DNA of 64,000 nt from Acidaminococcus fermentans DSM 20731. GTDB lineage: Bacteria > Bacillota > Negativicutes > Acidaminococcales > Acidaminococcaceae. Where the stretch lies: contig NC_013740.1 in the NCBI RefSeq assembly GCF_000025305.1, forward strand, positions 1,302,001 through 1,366,000, written 5' to 3'. Positions within the stretch are counted from its first letter, which is position 1. Every line of letters starts with the position of its first letter. The position numbers and the translations under genes were made by a program. Below, piece by piece: positions 25,373-33,573 of this stretch. Below the pieces are notes generated by a model. That model was not told the origin of the DNA, did no database searches, and was given only the letters and a program-made list of their open reading frames with translations.

Positions 25373-25924
25373 CCACCACCCCATCATCACCGCTCCGGCG
25401 GCGCCGGCTTTTTCCAGTTCCGGGATTTTTTCCGGTGTCACCCCTCCCAGAGCATAGACGGGAACGGGACTTTGGGCGCACACCTGCCGGAGGGCTTCCA
25501 GGCCCCGGGGCGGCAGCCCCGGCTTGCATTGGGTGGGATACACATGGCTGAAGGTGCAGCAATCCGCCCCCAGCCGGGCCGCTTCCTGCACTTCGTCCAG
25601 ACTGTGGCAGGAGGCCCCCACCCTCCCCGGGAAACCTTGCCGCCACCCGGCAGGCAGCTCCCGGAGCACCGGCATGGGCAGCTGGATCCCATCCGGCCGG
25701 AGTTCCACCGCCGCCTCCAGGAATGTGTGGAACCAGCAGGGCACCCCTGCCCGGCGGCATTTTTCCAGCACCTGCCGGCCCAGGGCCAGGTATTCCTCCA
25801 GAGAAAGGTCTTTTTCCCGGAGGATCACCCCCGCCGGGCGCAGGGCCAGGATCCGGTCCAGCTGTTCCAGAAACGGCAGGGCATACAAATGCCGGTTGGT
25901 GATGCAGTACAGGGGAAAAGACAT
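25355..25924 (-). CDS. ThiE/TenI-like thiamine phosphate synthase family protein
   Basis: A 189-residue TIM-barrel protein. It has the ThiE segment VILREKDLSLEEY near residue 34, DGIQLPMPVLREL, a GASCHSLDEVQEA stretch, FSHVYPTQCKPGLPPRGL and the phosphate loop ALGGVTPEKI with GAAGAVMMG. It may join thiamine pyrimidine and thiazole phosphates (ThiE), or be the TenI aromatase-type paralogue; the altered second motif favours TenI. No other thi gene is near. RBS AAGGAGG precedes the ATG, with an extended -10 TGCTATAAT about 30 bases further upstream. Confidence 0.75.
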   Translation of the reverse strand: MSFPLYCITNRHLYALPFLEQLDRILALRPAGVILREKDLSLEEYLALGRQVLEKCRRAGVPCWFHTFLEAAVELRPDGIQLPMPVLRELPAGWRQGFPGRVGASCHSLDEVQEAARLGADCCTFSHVYPTQCKPGLPPRGLEALRQVCAQSPVPVYALGGVTPEKIPELEKAGAAGAVMMGWWKTVDC

Positions 25925-25956
25925 GGGAAAAGGCCTCCTTGGGTGGTTTTGGTTTG

Positions 25957-25965
25957 ATTATAGCA
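25957..25965 (-). promoter_or_regulatory. Extended -10 promoter of the ThiE/TenI-like gene
   Basis: TGCTATAAT on the minus strand; no good -35 is seen because that position lies in the terminator stem at 25968-25996. Confidence 0.5.
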
Positions 25966-25967
25966 CA

Positions 25968-25996
25968 AACGGGCCTGCTGTGGGGCAGGCCCGTTT
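25968..25996 (-). terminator. Hairpin downstream of desulfoferrodoxin
   Basis: AAACGGGCCTGC and GCAGGCCCGTTT pair over 12 bases around a short loop. On the minus strand it would end the dfx transcript after the octamer repeats. Confidence 0.65.
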
Positions 25997-25997
25997 C

Positions 25998-26092
25998 AAG
26001 TGGGTAAGTGGGTAAGTGGGTAGGTGATTAAGTGGTTAGGTGGTTAGGTGGTTAGGTGGTTAAGTGATTAGGTGGTTGGGTGATCAGGTGAC
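25998..26092. repeat. Octamer tandem repeat array (AAGTGGTT type)
   Basis: Eleven full eight-base units and one partial, all variants of AAGTGGTT, AGGTGGTT or AAGTGGGT, fill the gap between dfx and a terminator. A similar array of 11 units lies at 42629-42716. Confidence 0.95.
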
Positions 26093-26099
26093 AACCAAT

Positions 26100-26474
26100 T
26101 TATTTCTTCCACAGCCCGTGCAGGTTGCAGTAAGCATAGGCGGCTTCCACTTCGTCCCCATCCACCAGGGCGAATACGGCCTTGGGCGCATCTCCCGGTT
26201 TCAGTTCTTTTCTCTGGTTCCCCTGTTTGGTGTGCAGGGAGATCCATTCGATATAGTGTTCCGGCTGCATGGGATGGAGCACGGAACCTACGGTTACGGT
26301 TACAATACTGCCATTTACTTCCACAACGGGCACATGTTTTTCCTGGGCGGCATCGGTGGTGTTGGGCACCAGTTCATCCATCTTCTGGCCGCAGCACATC
26401 ACCGGCACCCCGGTTTCCTTGACAACAGCGATGATCTTGCCGCAATGGGCACATTTGTAGAATTTTTGTTCCAT
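26100..26474 (-). CDS. dfx: Desulfoferrodoxin (superoxide reductase, two-iron type)
   Basis: A 124-residue protein that reduces superoxide to hydrogen peroxide in anaerobes without releasing oxygen. An N-terminal desulforedoxin-like rubredoxin site (KCAHCG and VMCCGQKM) and the SOR iron centre (HPMQPEHYIEWISLH and late YCNLHG) are both present, so it is the 2Fe class. The start is the ATG at 26474 after AAGGAGGAG; the frame extends further upstream without a better site. It is the sole obvious oxidative-defence gene in the window. Confidence 0.95.
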   Translation of the reverse strand: MEQKFYKCAHCGKIIAVVKETGVPVMCCGQKMDELVPNTTDAAQEKHVPVVEVNGSIVTVTVGSVLHPMQPEHYIEWISLHTKQGNQRKELKPGDAPKAVFALVDGDEVEAAYAYCNLHGLWKK

Positions 26475-26648
26475 GGATTTTCTCCTCCTTGTTCTTCCAA
26501 AACACGACTGCCGTGTTCCGACAATCTTTTCTGACAACTCCATGATACCATAAAAATCCCGGGAAAGAAAGAGGATAATGTGATATAATAGGTAACAAAT
26601 AATAATTCTCTAACTAAATATTTGTTTGACTACAGAAAGGAGGCCCCC

Positions 26649-26930
26649 ATGGGATTCTTCACGAAAAAGATTACTGTTTTCAAGGAAAAAGGCTGCAAAG
26701 CCCGCTGGCAGGCAGCCAGGGATGCCCTGAAAACCGCTGGCATCCCCTATTCCTCCACTTCGCTCCCCAGCGAAGCCCCCACCTGCGGCTGCGGCGCCAA
26801 ACTGGATATCCGGGATTTCGGACCCCGGGGAAAAATCGACCGGGATATGTACTACATCGACGTGGCGGAAAAAGAAGCGGGCCGGGCCCGGGAAGTGCTG
26901 GCTTCCCTTGACGGAAATACCACCCCATGA
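26649..26930 (+). CDS. Small hypothetical protein, 93 residues
   Basis: It starts at the ATG at 26649 after AAAGGAGG; the frame also opens earlier at 26622 without an RBS. It is small, soluble and basic at the start (MGFFTKKITVFKEKGCKARW), with a CGCGAK element near residue 45 and DMYYIDVAEKEAGRAREVLA at the end. It weakly recalls short DUF2007-type signal-transducing proteins; I do not claim this. An extended -10 TGATATAAT is at 26581-26589. It lies just before ssrA. Confidence 0.7.
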   Translation: MGFFTKKITVFKEKGCKARWQAARDALKTAGIPYSSTSLPSEAPTCGCGAKLDIRDFGPRGKIDRDMYYIDVAEKEAGRAREVLASLDGNTTP

Positions 26931-26956
26931 TAAAATACAATGTACACACTATACCC

Positions 26957-27305
26957 GGGGATGTACCGGTTTCGACGGGGGTAGATGGTGTGCGATAAGC
27001 GAGCTGGGATCCCGCCAACCCCATAAAACGGTGGAAACGCGTTATAAACGCAGACGATTCTTACGCTTTAGCAGCTTAAATTGCTAACGTCTTTCCTCTT
27101 CATTCCTGCTGAAGAAGAATAGACGACACTTGCAGGATACCTGCCTGCCAATTCTCGGAGGCTGACAGGGAAACTCATCGAGATAGCACGTTCCTTGGCC
27201 CGTCTGCAGGCAAAGGGGCTGCGAAACAAAATATGCAGTCTGCGCTCGGAGAAGTTCGCATGGCAATGCTTTCGGACAGGGGTTCGACTCCCCTCATCTC
27301 CACCA
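26957..27305 (+). ncRNA. ssrA: Transfer-messenger RNA (tmRNA)
   Basis: It opens with GGGGATGTACCGGTTTCGAC and closes with the T-arm GGGGTTCGACTCCCC and ACCA; the first seven bases pair with CATCTCC before ACCA. The tag frame at 27050-27079 reads ADDSYALAA then TAA, which ends in the proteolysis signal ALAA. It rescues stalled ribosomes and marks the peptide for degradation. Length of 349 bases is normal. Confidence 0.97.
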
Positions 27306-27658
27306 ACGCTTATTACGGGAACGGGTTAGCGTCTCATACTGTTAAAGACCTTGTAAACATGCGGGTTTTGGGGTTTTTAAAACAGTCTGGACGTTTCACA
27401 CCGTTCCTTTTTTCATGCCTGTTTTGCCAACTTTTTGCCAACTTTTCGAAAATCAGCAGGGCAAAATTTGCCAACTTTTTTTAAGTCTGGAAAGCCGCTC
27501 CCCGTCTGGGGTTGCGGCCTCCCTTGGTGCGGCCCCTACGGCGCTGGGAGCAAAGTTCTGTGCTGTTTGCGGGCCGCCCGGCGTGCGGCCCCTACGGACC
27601 CGCAATGGGGCTGTCGGGACCGCCGTCCCGCTCTGCACTCTCCACCATTTTCCCATAA
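27306..27658. other. Intergenic region with GC-rich interspersed element after ssrA
   Basis: No gene is supported. A TTTGCC/GGCAAA hairpin with eight T near 27460-27482 may end ssrA. From about 27493 to 27652 the DNA is GC-rich and shares exact stretches with two other loci: a 27-base match at 27571-27597 to 47885-47911, and a 24-base match at 27611-27634 to 50224-50247. This is an interspersed repeat of the REP type. Confidence 0.7.
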
Positions 27659-27710
27659 AAAAAAAGAGCTGTGAAAAAATGATCTCTCATTTTTTCACAG
27701 CTCCTTTTTT
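27659..27710 (-). terminator. Bidirectional terminator after nrdD
   Basis: GAGCTGTGAAAAAATGA and TCATTTTTTCACAGCTC form a 17-pair stem with a four-base loop, with A-run and T-run on the two sides. It ends the nrdD transcript on the minus strand. Confidence 0.85.
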
Positions 27711-27711
27711 C

Positions 27712-30120
27712 TTACATCCCCTGCTGCCGGATGAAGGCCCGGATGGGGCCGAATCCTACGATTTTGTTCAGGGTGTCTCCCTGGTTGACCAGCAGGGTGG
27801 GTGCGCTTTGCACCTGGTATTTCTCCGCCAGTTCCGGATGCTCTTCGGCGAAGATTTCCGTAAAGGCGGCGCCGTGTTTTTCCAGTTCTCTAACGGCCAT
27901 TTTGCAGTTGGGGCAGGTATGGGTCCCGAACAGGATCCATCCTTTGTCCCCTCCGGTGCTGGCCACCTGTCTGGCTTCGGTGGGAGCGGTCTTCACGGAG
28001 GGTTTCCGGAACACCGGCCGTTCAGCCGGCGCTTCTTCTTTCTTCAGATGGGACTGGCCCAGGTCGTAGACTTTCCGGTCCTTGAATTCCTGGATCTTCC
28101 CGTCGTTCCAGTTCTGGACCGGCCGGTAATAGCCGGTGATCCGGCTGTAGACTTCGGTCTTTTTGCCGCAGTAAGGGCAGGTGTACTGTTCCCCGCTCAG
28201 GTACCCGTGTTCCCGGCAGATGCTGTAGGTGGGAGACAGGGTGAAGTACGGCAGCTTGTAGTTGCTGGCAATCTTCCGTACCAGGCCGGCGGCAGAGTTC
28301 CAGTCCGGCAGCTTTTCGCCCAGGAAGGCATGGAATACGGTGCCGGAGGTGTACAGGGTCTGAAGATCGTCTTCCATATCCAGGGCGGTGAACAGGTCTT
28401 CGGTATACCCCACCGGCAGATGGGAGGAGTTGGTGTAGTACGGGGTACCGTGTTCGTTGGCGGTGATGATGTCCGGATACTGTTCCTTGTCGTGCTTGGC
28501 CAGCCGGTAGGTGGTGGATTCCGCCGGGGTGGCTTCCAGGTTGTACAGGTCTCCGTACTGTTCCTGGTAATCCTTCAGCCGTTCCCGCATGTGGGTCAGC
28601 ACTTCTTTGGTGAAGGCCAGGGTTTCCGGGTGGGTCAGATCTTTCCGGAGCCAGTTGGCGTTGAGCCCCACTTCGTTCATGCCAATGAGCCCGATGGTGC
28701 TGAAATGGTTCTTGAAGGTTCCCAGGTACCGCTTGGTATAGGGATAGAGCCCCGCATCCAGCAGCTTGGTGATTACGGTCCGCTTGGTTTTCAGGCTCCG
28801 GGCGGCAATGTCCATCATATGGTCCAGACGGTCATAGAAGTCCTTTTTATCCCTGGCCAGGTAGGCAATCCGGGGCATGTTGATGGTGACCACCCCCACG
28901 GACCCGGTGGATTCCCCGGACCCGAAGAAGCCCCCGGATTTTTTCCGCAGTTCCCGGAGATCCAGACGCAGCCGGCAGCACATGCTCCGGACGTCACTGG
29001 GTTTCATGTCGGAATTGATGTAGTTGGAGAAATACGGGGTACCGTATTTGGCGGTCATTTCAAAGAGCAGCCGGTTGTTTTCCGTTTCGCTCCAGTCGAA
29101 ATCCCTGGTGATGGAATAGGTGGGAATGGGATACTGGAAGCCTCTCCCGTTGGCGTCCCCTTCGATCATGTTTTCGATGAAGGCCTTGTTCACCATATCC
29201 ATTTCTTTTTTGCAGTCCCCATAGGTGAAGTCCTGCTCCTTGCCCCCCACAATGGCGGGCACGTCCTTCAAATCGTCCGGGCAGGTCCAGTCCAGGGTGA
29301 TGTTGGAGAAAGGCGCCTGGGTGCCCCACCGGCTGGGGGTATTCACCCCGTAGATGAAGGACTGGACGCACTGTTTCACTTCCTTGTAGCTCAGGTTGTC
29401 CTTTTTCACAAAGGGTGCCAGATAGGTATCAAAGGAAGAGAAAGCCTGGGCCCCGGCCCATTCGTTCTGCATGATGCCCAGGAAGTTCACCATCTGGTTG
29501 CACAGGGTGGAAAGATGGCTGGCGGGAGAAGAAGTGATTTTCCCGGGAATGCCCCCCAGCCCTTCCTGGATCAGCTGTTTCAGGCTCCAGCCGGCGCAGT
29601 AGCCGGTGAGCATGCTCAGATCATGGATGTGCATGGCGGCGCTTTTGTGGGCGTCGGCCACTTCCTTGTCATAGATTTCGTTCAGCCAGTAGTTGGCGGT
29701 GATGGCCCCGCTGTTGGACAGGATCAGGCCCCCTACGGAATAGGTGACGGTGGAGTTTTCCTTTACCCGCCAGTCATTCACATGGAGGTAGTTGTCCACC
29801 AGGTCCTTGTAGTTCAGCAGGGAGGAATTCACGTTCCGGATCTGTTCCCGCTGTTTCCGGTACAGGATATAGGCTTTTGCCACATCGGCATAGCCGGAAT
29901 CGGACAGGACTTTTTCCACACTGTCCTGGATGCTTTCCACACTGATGCGGTCGTCTTTGATTTTGGGATCGAAGTCAGCAGTCACCTGCAGAGCCAGCAT
30001 GTTGATGATGCTGGGATGATAGTTTTTATGAAGTGCTTCGAATGCTTTGGTAATGGCGCTGCTGATCTTGGTCACGTCAAAATCAACGATCTGGCCATCG
30101 CGTTTTACCACGGAATACAT
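27712..30120 (-). CDS. nrdD: Anaerobic (class III) ribonucleoside-triphosphate reductase fused to a C-terminal redoxin domain
   Basis: An 802-residue glycyl-radical enzyme that makes dNTPs without oxygen. An ATP-cone is at residues 1-90 (VVKRDGQIVDFDVTKI), the reductase core follows, a zinc site is formed by CREHG and CPYCGKK, and the radical loop is RITGYYRP near residue 660. After a Pro/Ala-rich linker, residues about 727-802 form a thioredoxin/glutaredoxin-like domain with CPNC (736-739) and a cis-Pro in SAPTLLV. That domain could supply electrons to the active site. I start at the ATG at 30120; the frame extends upstream through the promoter. Activated by NrdG, encoded upstream. Confidence 0.93.
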   Translation of the reverse strand: MYSVVKRDGQIVDFDVTKISSAITKAFEALHKNYHPSIINMLALQVTADFDPKIKDDRISVESIQDSVEKVLSDSGYADVAKAYILYRKQREQIRNVNSSLLNYKDLVDNYLHVNDWRVKENSTVTYSVGGLILSNSGAITANYWLNEIYDKEVADAHKSAAMHIHDLSMLTGYCAGWSLKQLIQEGLGGIPGKITSSPASHLSTLCNQMVNFLGIMQNEWAGAQAFSSFDTYLAPFVKKDNLSYKEVKQCVQSFIYGVNTPSRWGTQAPFSNITLDWTCPDDLKDVPAIVGGKEQDFTYGDCKKEMDMVNKAFIENMIEGDANGRGFQYPIPTYSITRDFDWSETENNRLLFEMTAKYGTPYFSNYINSDMKPSDVRSMCCRLRLDLRELRKKSGGFFGSGESTGSVGVVTINMPRIAYLARDKKDFYDRLDHMMDIAARSLKTKRTVITKLLDAGLYPYTKRYLGTFKNHFSTIGLIGMNEVGLNANWLRKDLTHPETLAFTKEVLTHMRERLKDYQEQYGDLYNLEATPAESTTYRLAKHDKEQYPDIITANEHGTPYYTNSSHLPVGYTEDLFTALDMEDDLQTLYTSGTVFHAFLGEKLPDWNSAAGLVRKIASNYKLPYFTLSPTYSICREHGYLSGEQYTCPYCGKKTEVYSRITGYYRPVQNWNDGKIQEFKDRKVYDLGQSHLKKEEAPAERPVFRKPSVKTAPTEARQVASTGGDKGWILFGTHTCPNCKMAVRELEKHGAAFTEIFAEEHPELAEKYQVQSAPTLLVNQGDTLNKIVGFGPIRAFIRQQGM

Positions 30121-30169
30121 GGCTCCATTCCCTCTTTCTCTCAAAATTGTTGCTCCAAAAGGCTCTTTC

Positions 30170-30198
30170 ATTGTAGTCCGGAAACCGGTGAATGTCAA
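30170..30198 (-). promoter_or_regulatory. Promoter of nrdD
   Basis: On the minus strand TTGACA (30198-30193), 17 bases, then TACAAT (30175-30170). It lies between nrdG and nrdD, so nrdD can be transcribed alone. Confidence 0.75.
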
Positions 30199-30211
30199 TA
30201 TCTAGTGGTTC

Positions 30212-30240
30212 TATACAACGTTGTATACCAAATATAGTGT
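30212..30240 (-). promoter_or_regulatory. AT-rich palindrome and NrdR-like box upstream of nrdD
   Basis: TATACAACGTTGTATA (30212-30227) is a perfect 16-base palindrome. Overlapping it, ACACTATATTTGGTAT on the minus strand (30240-30225) resembles the NrdR box ACACTATATATTGTGT at most positions. Both lie directly upstream of the -35. Confidence 0.5.
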
Positions 30241-30950
30241 TATACACCCCGTAACCGGACAGTGTCCGCTATGGGTTCCAGCAAGGCTCCATACTGCTCC
30301 AGGGCTTTTTTATCCGGAGCCGTGAACCCGGCAAAGGGAACGGTATCCCGGTCTTTGAAAGCCTGGAGATAAAAGGCCGGGATCTTTTTCCCGTTTTTCC
30401 CAGTGAGCGGCAGCAGATAATCCCGGATTTGTTCGAACGACTGTTTGCTGTGGAGCTGTTCCACAACGGTTGTACGAAGCTCAAAGGGAACTGTCCCTGA
30501 AAGGAGCGCTTCCAGGCTCCGGGTGACGGCGGCCAGGGGGGATTCCCCCACCCCTGTGGTAAGGGCATAGTGTTCCGGATCGTTTTTCCAGTCCATGGCC
30601 ACGTAATCCACCAGACGGGCGTCCAGGATCTTTTCCAGCCGGTCCGGGAAGCAGCCGTTGGTATCCAGTTTCACCAGCAGGCCCTTTTCCTTCAGCCGGG
30701 CCAGGAAGGGAACCAGATCGGACTGGAGACAGGGTTCTCCTCCGCTGATCACCACTCCGTCCAGGATGCCCTTCCGGACGTCCAGATAGGCCATCACTTC
30801 CTCCATATCCTGGGAGGGCATTTCGCCTTCCAGGAGCTCGCTGTTGTGGCAGTAGGGGCACCGGAGATTGCATCCCCCGGTAAACAGGGTGCAGGCCACT
30901 TTCCCCGGGTAATCCACCAGGGATACTTTCTGCCAGCCGGCAATGTGCAT
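30240..30950 (-). CDS. nrdG: Anaerobic ribonucleoside-triphosphate reductase activating protein
   Basis: A 236-residue radical-SAM enzyme. The iron-sulfur motif CNLRCPYC with a preceding FTGG is near residue 27, followed by the SAM-binding GGEP segment (VVISGGEPCLQ) near residue 69. It generates the glycyl radical on NrdD. At 236 residues it belongs to the longer form of this family. The unusual order nrdG before nrdD is separated by a 119-base region with its own promoter. An extended -10 TGATATAAT lies about 35 bases upstream of its start. Confidence 0.92.
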   Translation of the reverse strand: MHIAGWQKVSLVDYPGKVACTLFTGGCNLRCPYCHNSELLEGEMPSQDMEEVMAYLDVRKGILDGVVISGGEPCLQSDLVPFLARLKEKGLLVKLDTNGCFPDRLEKILDARLVDYVAMDWKNDPEHYALTTGVGESPLAAVTRSLEALLSGTVPFELRTTVVEQLHSKQSFEQIRDYLLPLTGKNGKKIPAFYLQAFKDRDTVPFAGFTAPDKKALEQYGALLEPIADTVRLRGV

Positions 30951-31081
30951 GTTTCTCCCTCCCCTCCTGACAAATCGGTATCATTATATCACGGCTGAAA
31001 AAATATAAAAGACTTGACAAAAACGTGTGTTCATGGAACGCAAGGCGGGATGCGGGTTTGGGAAATTTTCTCAGATATGCG

Positions 31082-31113
31082 AAAAGAGGACCCTCTGGAG
31101 CAGGATCCTCTTT
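31082..31113 (-). terminator. Terminator after gltS
   Basis: On the minus strand AAAGAGGATCC and GGGTCCTCTTTT pair with one mismatch around a nine-base loop, ending in TTTTC. Confidence 0.65.
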
Positions 31114-31147
31114 GTGTGATTGGATATTCTGTTGACTATCCTTGCGC

Positions 31148-32389
31148 TTACAGCCCCATGGCCATTTGCATGGTATGTGCAATGTCCAGGAACTTACTGA
31201 TGATGATGGCGTTGGTGATGTTGCTCAGGAACCCACCGATAACCGGTACCACGAAGAAGGCCAGTTTGGAGTAACGGTACTTCTTGCATACGGCCGTCAT
31301 AGTTACCATGGATACGGGCACGGCACCCAGGCCGAAGCCGGTATGACCAACGGCGATGACTGCTGCATCGTAGTTCTTGCCCATTCCGAAGAAATCCACG
31401 AAATAGGAGTAGAAGATGATGAAAATGGCCTGGGCCATGCAGAGGATGAACAGCTGGAGGCCCATGCCGGCCAGGGTCCACAGTTTCATGGAAATGATGG
31501 ACATGGACACGAACAGACCCAGGGAGAAGTCCCCAACGGTATCGATGCCTTCATACAGGGCCGTATGATCTGCGCCCTTCTTGGCGTCGAAGAACAGACG
31601 GATCAGGATGCCGGCAAACATGCAGCATACGTGGATCGGGAAGGAGATGTGCAGGGCTTTCAGCACGGTGAACACGGCACCGCCAACCCCCAGGGCGAAG
31701 CACATCAGGTACATGGCCTGGACCACATCCCCTTTGTGCATCAGGTTGCCCATGGTGGACTTCCCGGATTCTTCTTCCATTTCACCCTTCCCATCCAGAG
31801 CAGGATCTTCCAGGTGATGTCTCCGGACAATGAACCGGCCAAAAGGCCCGCCGATGATGGCGCCGGAGATCAGACCAAAGGTGGCTGCAGCGATGGCGGC
31901 TTCCATGGCATTGCTCTGGCCGAACTGTACGGCGATGGGAGCAAAGGCTGCGGCGTTGCCGTGGCCCCCGGTCATGGGAATGGAACCGGTCATCATGGAC
32001 AGCAGAGGCGGAACCTTCAGTACAGAGCCCAGGCCCAGGGCGATACCGTTCTGAAGAGCGGCCAGGACGGCAGCGGAAATGCAGAACAGCACAACGTATT
32101 TGCCGCCGGTTTTCAGCAGGCTCAGGCTGGCTGCCGCACCGCTGGCGGCAAAGAAGATGCAGTAGAACAGGCTGTTGGCTACCTTGTAGTCAAATTGCAG
32201 TTCGCAGATGCCCGCGTTGTAAAGCAATAAACTGATAATGGCAAAAATCGTACCGCCGACAACTGCACCAGGCAGGCAGTACTTCTTCAGGAACGGGAAT
32301 TTGGCTCTCAGCCAGTCACCGAACCAGATGGAAAGTACACCCAATGCCAATGTGTGGAACATGGATAATTTAATAATCATCCTCTCCAT
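31148..32389 (-). CDS. gltS: Sodium/glutamate symporter
   Basis: A 413-residue GltS-family carrier with ten or more membrane spans. The family's conserved loops are seen in both halves: SIPMTGGHGNAAAFAP and IGGPFGR in the first, VGHTGFGLGAVPVSMVTM in the second. It imports glutamate with sodium. For a glutamate-fermenting anaerobe this would be a carbon and energy entry point. It stands alone with its own promoter (32475-32503) and terminator. The start could also be the ATG three codons in. Confidence 0.95.
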   Translation of the reverse strand: MERMIIKLSMFHTLALGVLSIWFGDWLRAKFPFLKKYCLPGAVVGGTIFAIISLLLYNAGICELQFDYKVANSLFYCIFFAASGAAASLSLLKTGGKYVVLFCISAAVLAALQNGIALGLGSVLKVPPLLSMMTGSIPMTGGHGNAAAFAPIAVQFGQSNAMEAAIAAATFGLISGAIIGGPFGRFIVRRHHLEDPALDGKGEMEEESGKSTMGNLMHKGDVVQAMYLMCFALGVGGAVFTVLKALHISFPIHVCCMFAGILIRLFFDAKKGADHTALYEGIDTVGDFSLGLFVSMSIISMKLWTLAGMGLQLFILCMAQAIFIIFYSYFVDFFGMGKNYDAAVIAVGHTGFGLGAVPVSMVTMTAVCKKYRYSKLAFFVVPVIGGFLSNITNAIIISKFLDIAHTMQMAMGL

Positions 32390-32474
32390 TTTTGAAACCC
32401 CCTCTAAATAAAAAATAATGAAACCATGCAGCGCGTCAGCCGGCTCCAGCCCGGCTGACCTTCGTTACTGGAAT

Positions 32475-32503
32475 ATTGTAGCACAATAAAGTCACAAATT
32501 CAA
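32475..32503 (-). promoter_or_regulatory. Promoter of gltS
   Basis: On the minus strand TTGAAT (32503-32498), 17 bases, TACAAT (32480-32475). The leader to the start at 32389 is about 80 bases. The remaining stretch to 32640 shows only an AGGATG/CATCCT inverted repeat. Confidence 0.7.
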
Positions 32504-32647
32504 GGGAATAGTCTGAATATTAATAACTATAACCGTTATCTTATTTGTTACACAATGAAGATTGTGCCTATACAGAATACATTGCCCTGCAGGATGGTAT
32601 AAATAAGGCATCCTATATGGCAGATCGTGGACATTGTAACGATTCAT

Positions 32648-32693
32648 AAAAAAAGGGGGGGTTGCACAGGACGTGCAACACCCCCCCTTTTTT
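32648..32693 (-). terminator. Bidirectional terminator after htpX
   Basis: GGGGGGGTTGCAC and GTGCAACACCCCCCC pair around a five-base loop, with seven A before and six T after, so it works on both strands. Confidence 0.85.
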
Positions 32694-32698
32694 CCCCC

Positions 32699-33565
32699 TT
32701 ACACCACCGGGTCGATCATGCCCCGGCTGCGCATTTCCTGGGCCTCCTGGCGCAGGCGTTCGATCCGCTTTTCGGTAGGCGGATGGGTACTGAAAATGGC
32801 CTGGGCATCTTTGGCAGAGAACGGAGAAATGATGAACATATGGGCCGTGGCTTCCGTGGCCCGGGGCATGGTCCGGGTACGGGCATACCCTTCGATCTTT
32901 TCCAGGGCGTCTGCCAGGGCATCCGGGTCCCCGCTGAGCTGGCCGCCGGTGAAATCGGCCATGTATTCCCGGGTACGGGAAATGGCCAGCTGGATCACCG
33001 CCGCGGCCAAAGGCGTCAGCACCAGCATCAGGATCCCGGCCAACGGATTGTTCCGCCGGTCATCCCGGTCCCCGCCGAACCAGAAGGCGAACCGGGCCAT
33101 GACGGAAATGATCCCGGCCATGCCGGCGGCAATGGTGCTGATCAGGATATCATTGTGCTTCACATGGCTCATTTCGTGGCCCAGCACCCCGGCCACTTCC
33201 CGGGGCGTGAGCATCTCCATAAGCCCTGTGGTGACACAGACCGCCGCATGTTCCGGATTCCGTCCGGTGGCAAAGGCATTGGGCAGCGCCGTATCCACCA
33301 CATACACCCGGGGCATGGGCAGCTGGGCCCGCCGGGCCAGGCTCTGCACAATGCCGTACAGCTGAGGAGCGCTCCCGGCGTCCACCGGCCGTGCATCGTA
33401 CTGGGCAATGACCAGTTTGTCACTGTACCAGTACAGCAATACATTGGAAATCAGAGAAAAGGCCAGCATCACGGTCATACCGCTGCTGCCTCCGATATAG
33501 TCCCCGATGACCAGCAGAAGTGCCGTCATCAGGCCCATCAACAGTGTGGTTTTCAGCATAATCAT
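32699..33565 (-). CDS. htpX: HtpX-like membrane zinc metalloprotease (M48)
   Basis: A 288-residue protein with two N-terminal spans (TTLLMGLMTALLLVIGDYIG; MTVMLAFSLISNVLLYWYSD), the zinc motif VLGHEMSHVKH near residue 131, two further spans and the third zinc ligand region RTREYMADFTGG. HtpX degrades misfolded membrane proteins. It is the last gene of the long mut/mia operon, eight bases after xerD. Confidence 0.94.
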   Translation of the reverse strand: MIMLKTTLLMGLMTALLLVIGDYIGGSSGMTVMLAFSLISNVLLYWYSDKLVIAQYDARPVDAGSAPQLYGIVQSLARRAQLPMPRVYVVDTALPNAFATGRNPEHAAVCVTTGLMEMLTPREVAGVLGHEMSHVKHNDILISTIAAGMAGIISVMARFAFWFGGDRDDRRNNPLAGILMLVLTPLAAAVIQLAISRTREYMADFTGGQLSGDPDALADALEKIEGYARTRTMPRATEATAHMFIISPFSAKDAQAIFSTHPPTEKRIERLRQEAQEMRSRGMIDPVV

Positions 33566-33573
33566 TCACCTCC

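Noticed and set aside
27280-27660. Integration (att) site at the 3' end of ssrA
   Set aside because: tmRNA ends are common integration sites, but I found no second copy of the ssrA 3' end in the window and no integrase gene next to it. The XerD-type gene at 33574 is in a housekeeping operon.
27415-30237. Very long plus-strand open frame (about 940 codons)
   Set aside because: It is antiparallel to nrdD, whose motifs are clear. Its translation is rich in Gly, His, Pro and Phe without domains, typical of a shadow frame in GC-rich genes. The same applies to long plus-strand frames at 7733-9838, 35934-38852 and 38840-41491.
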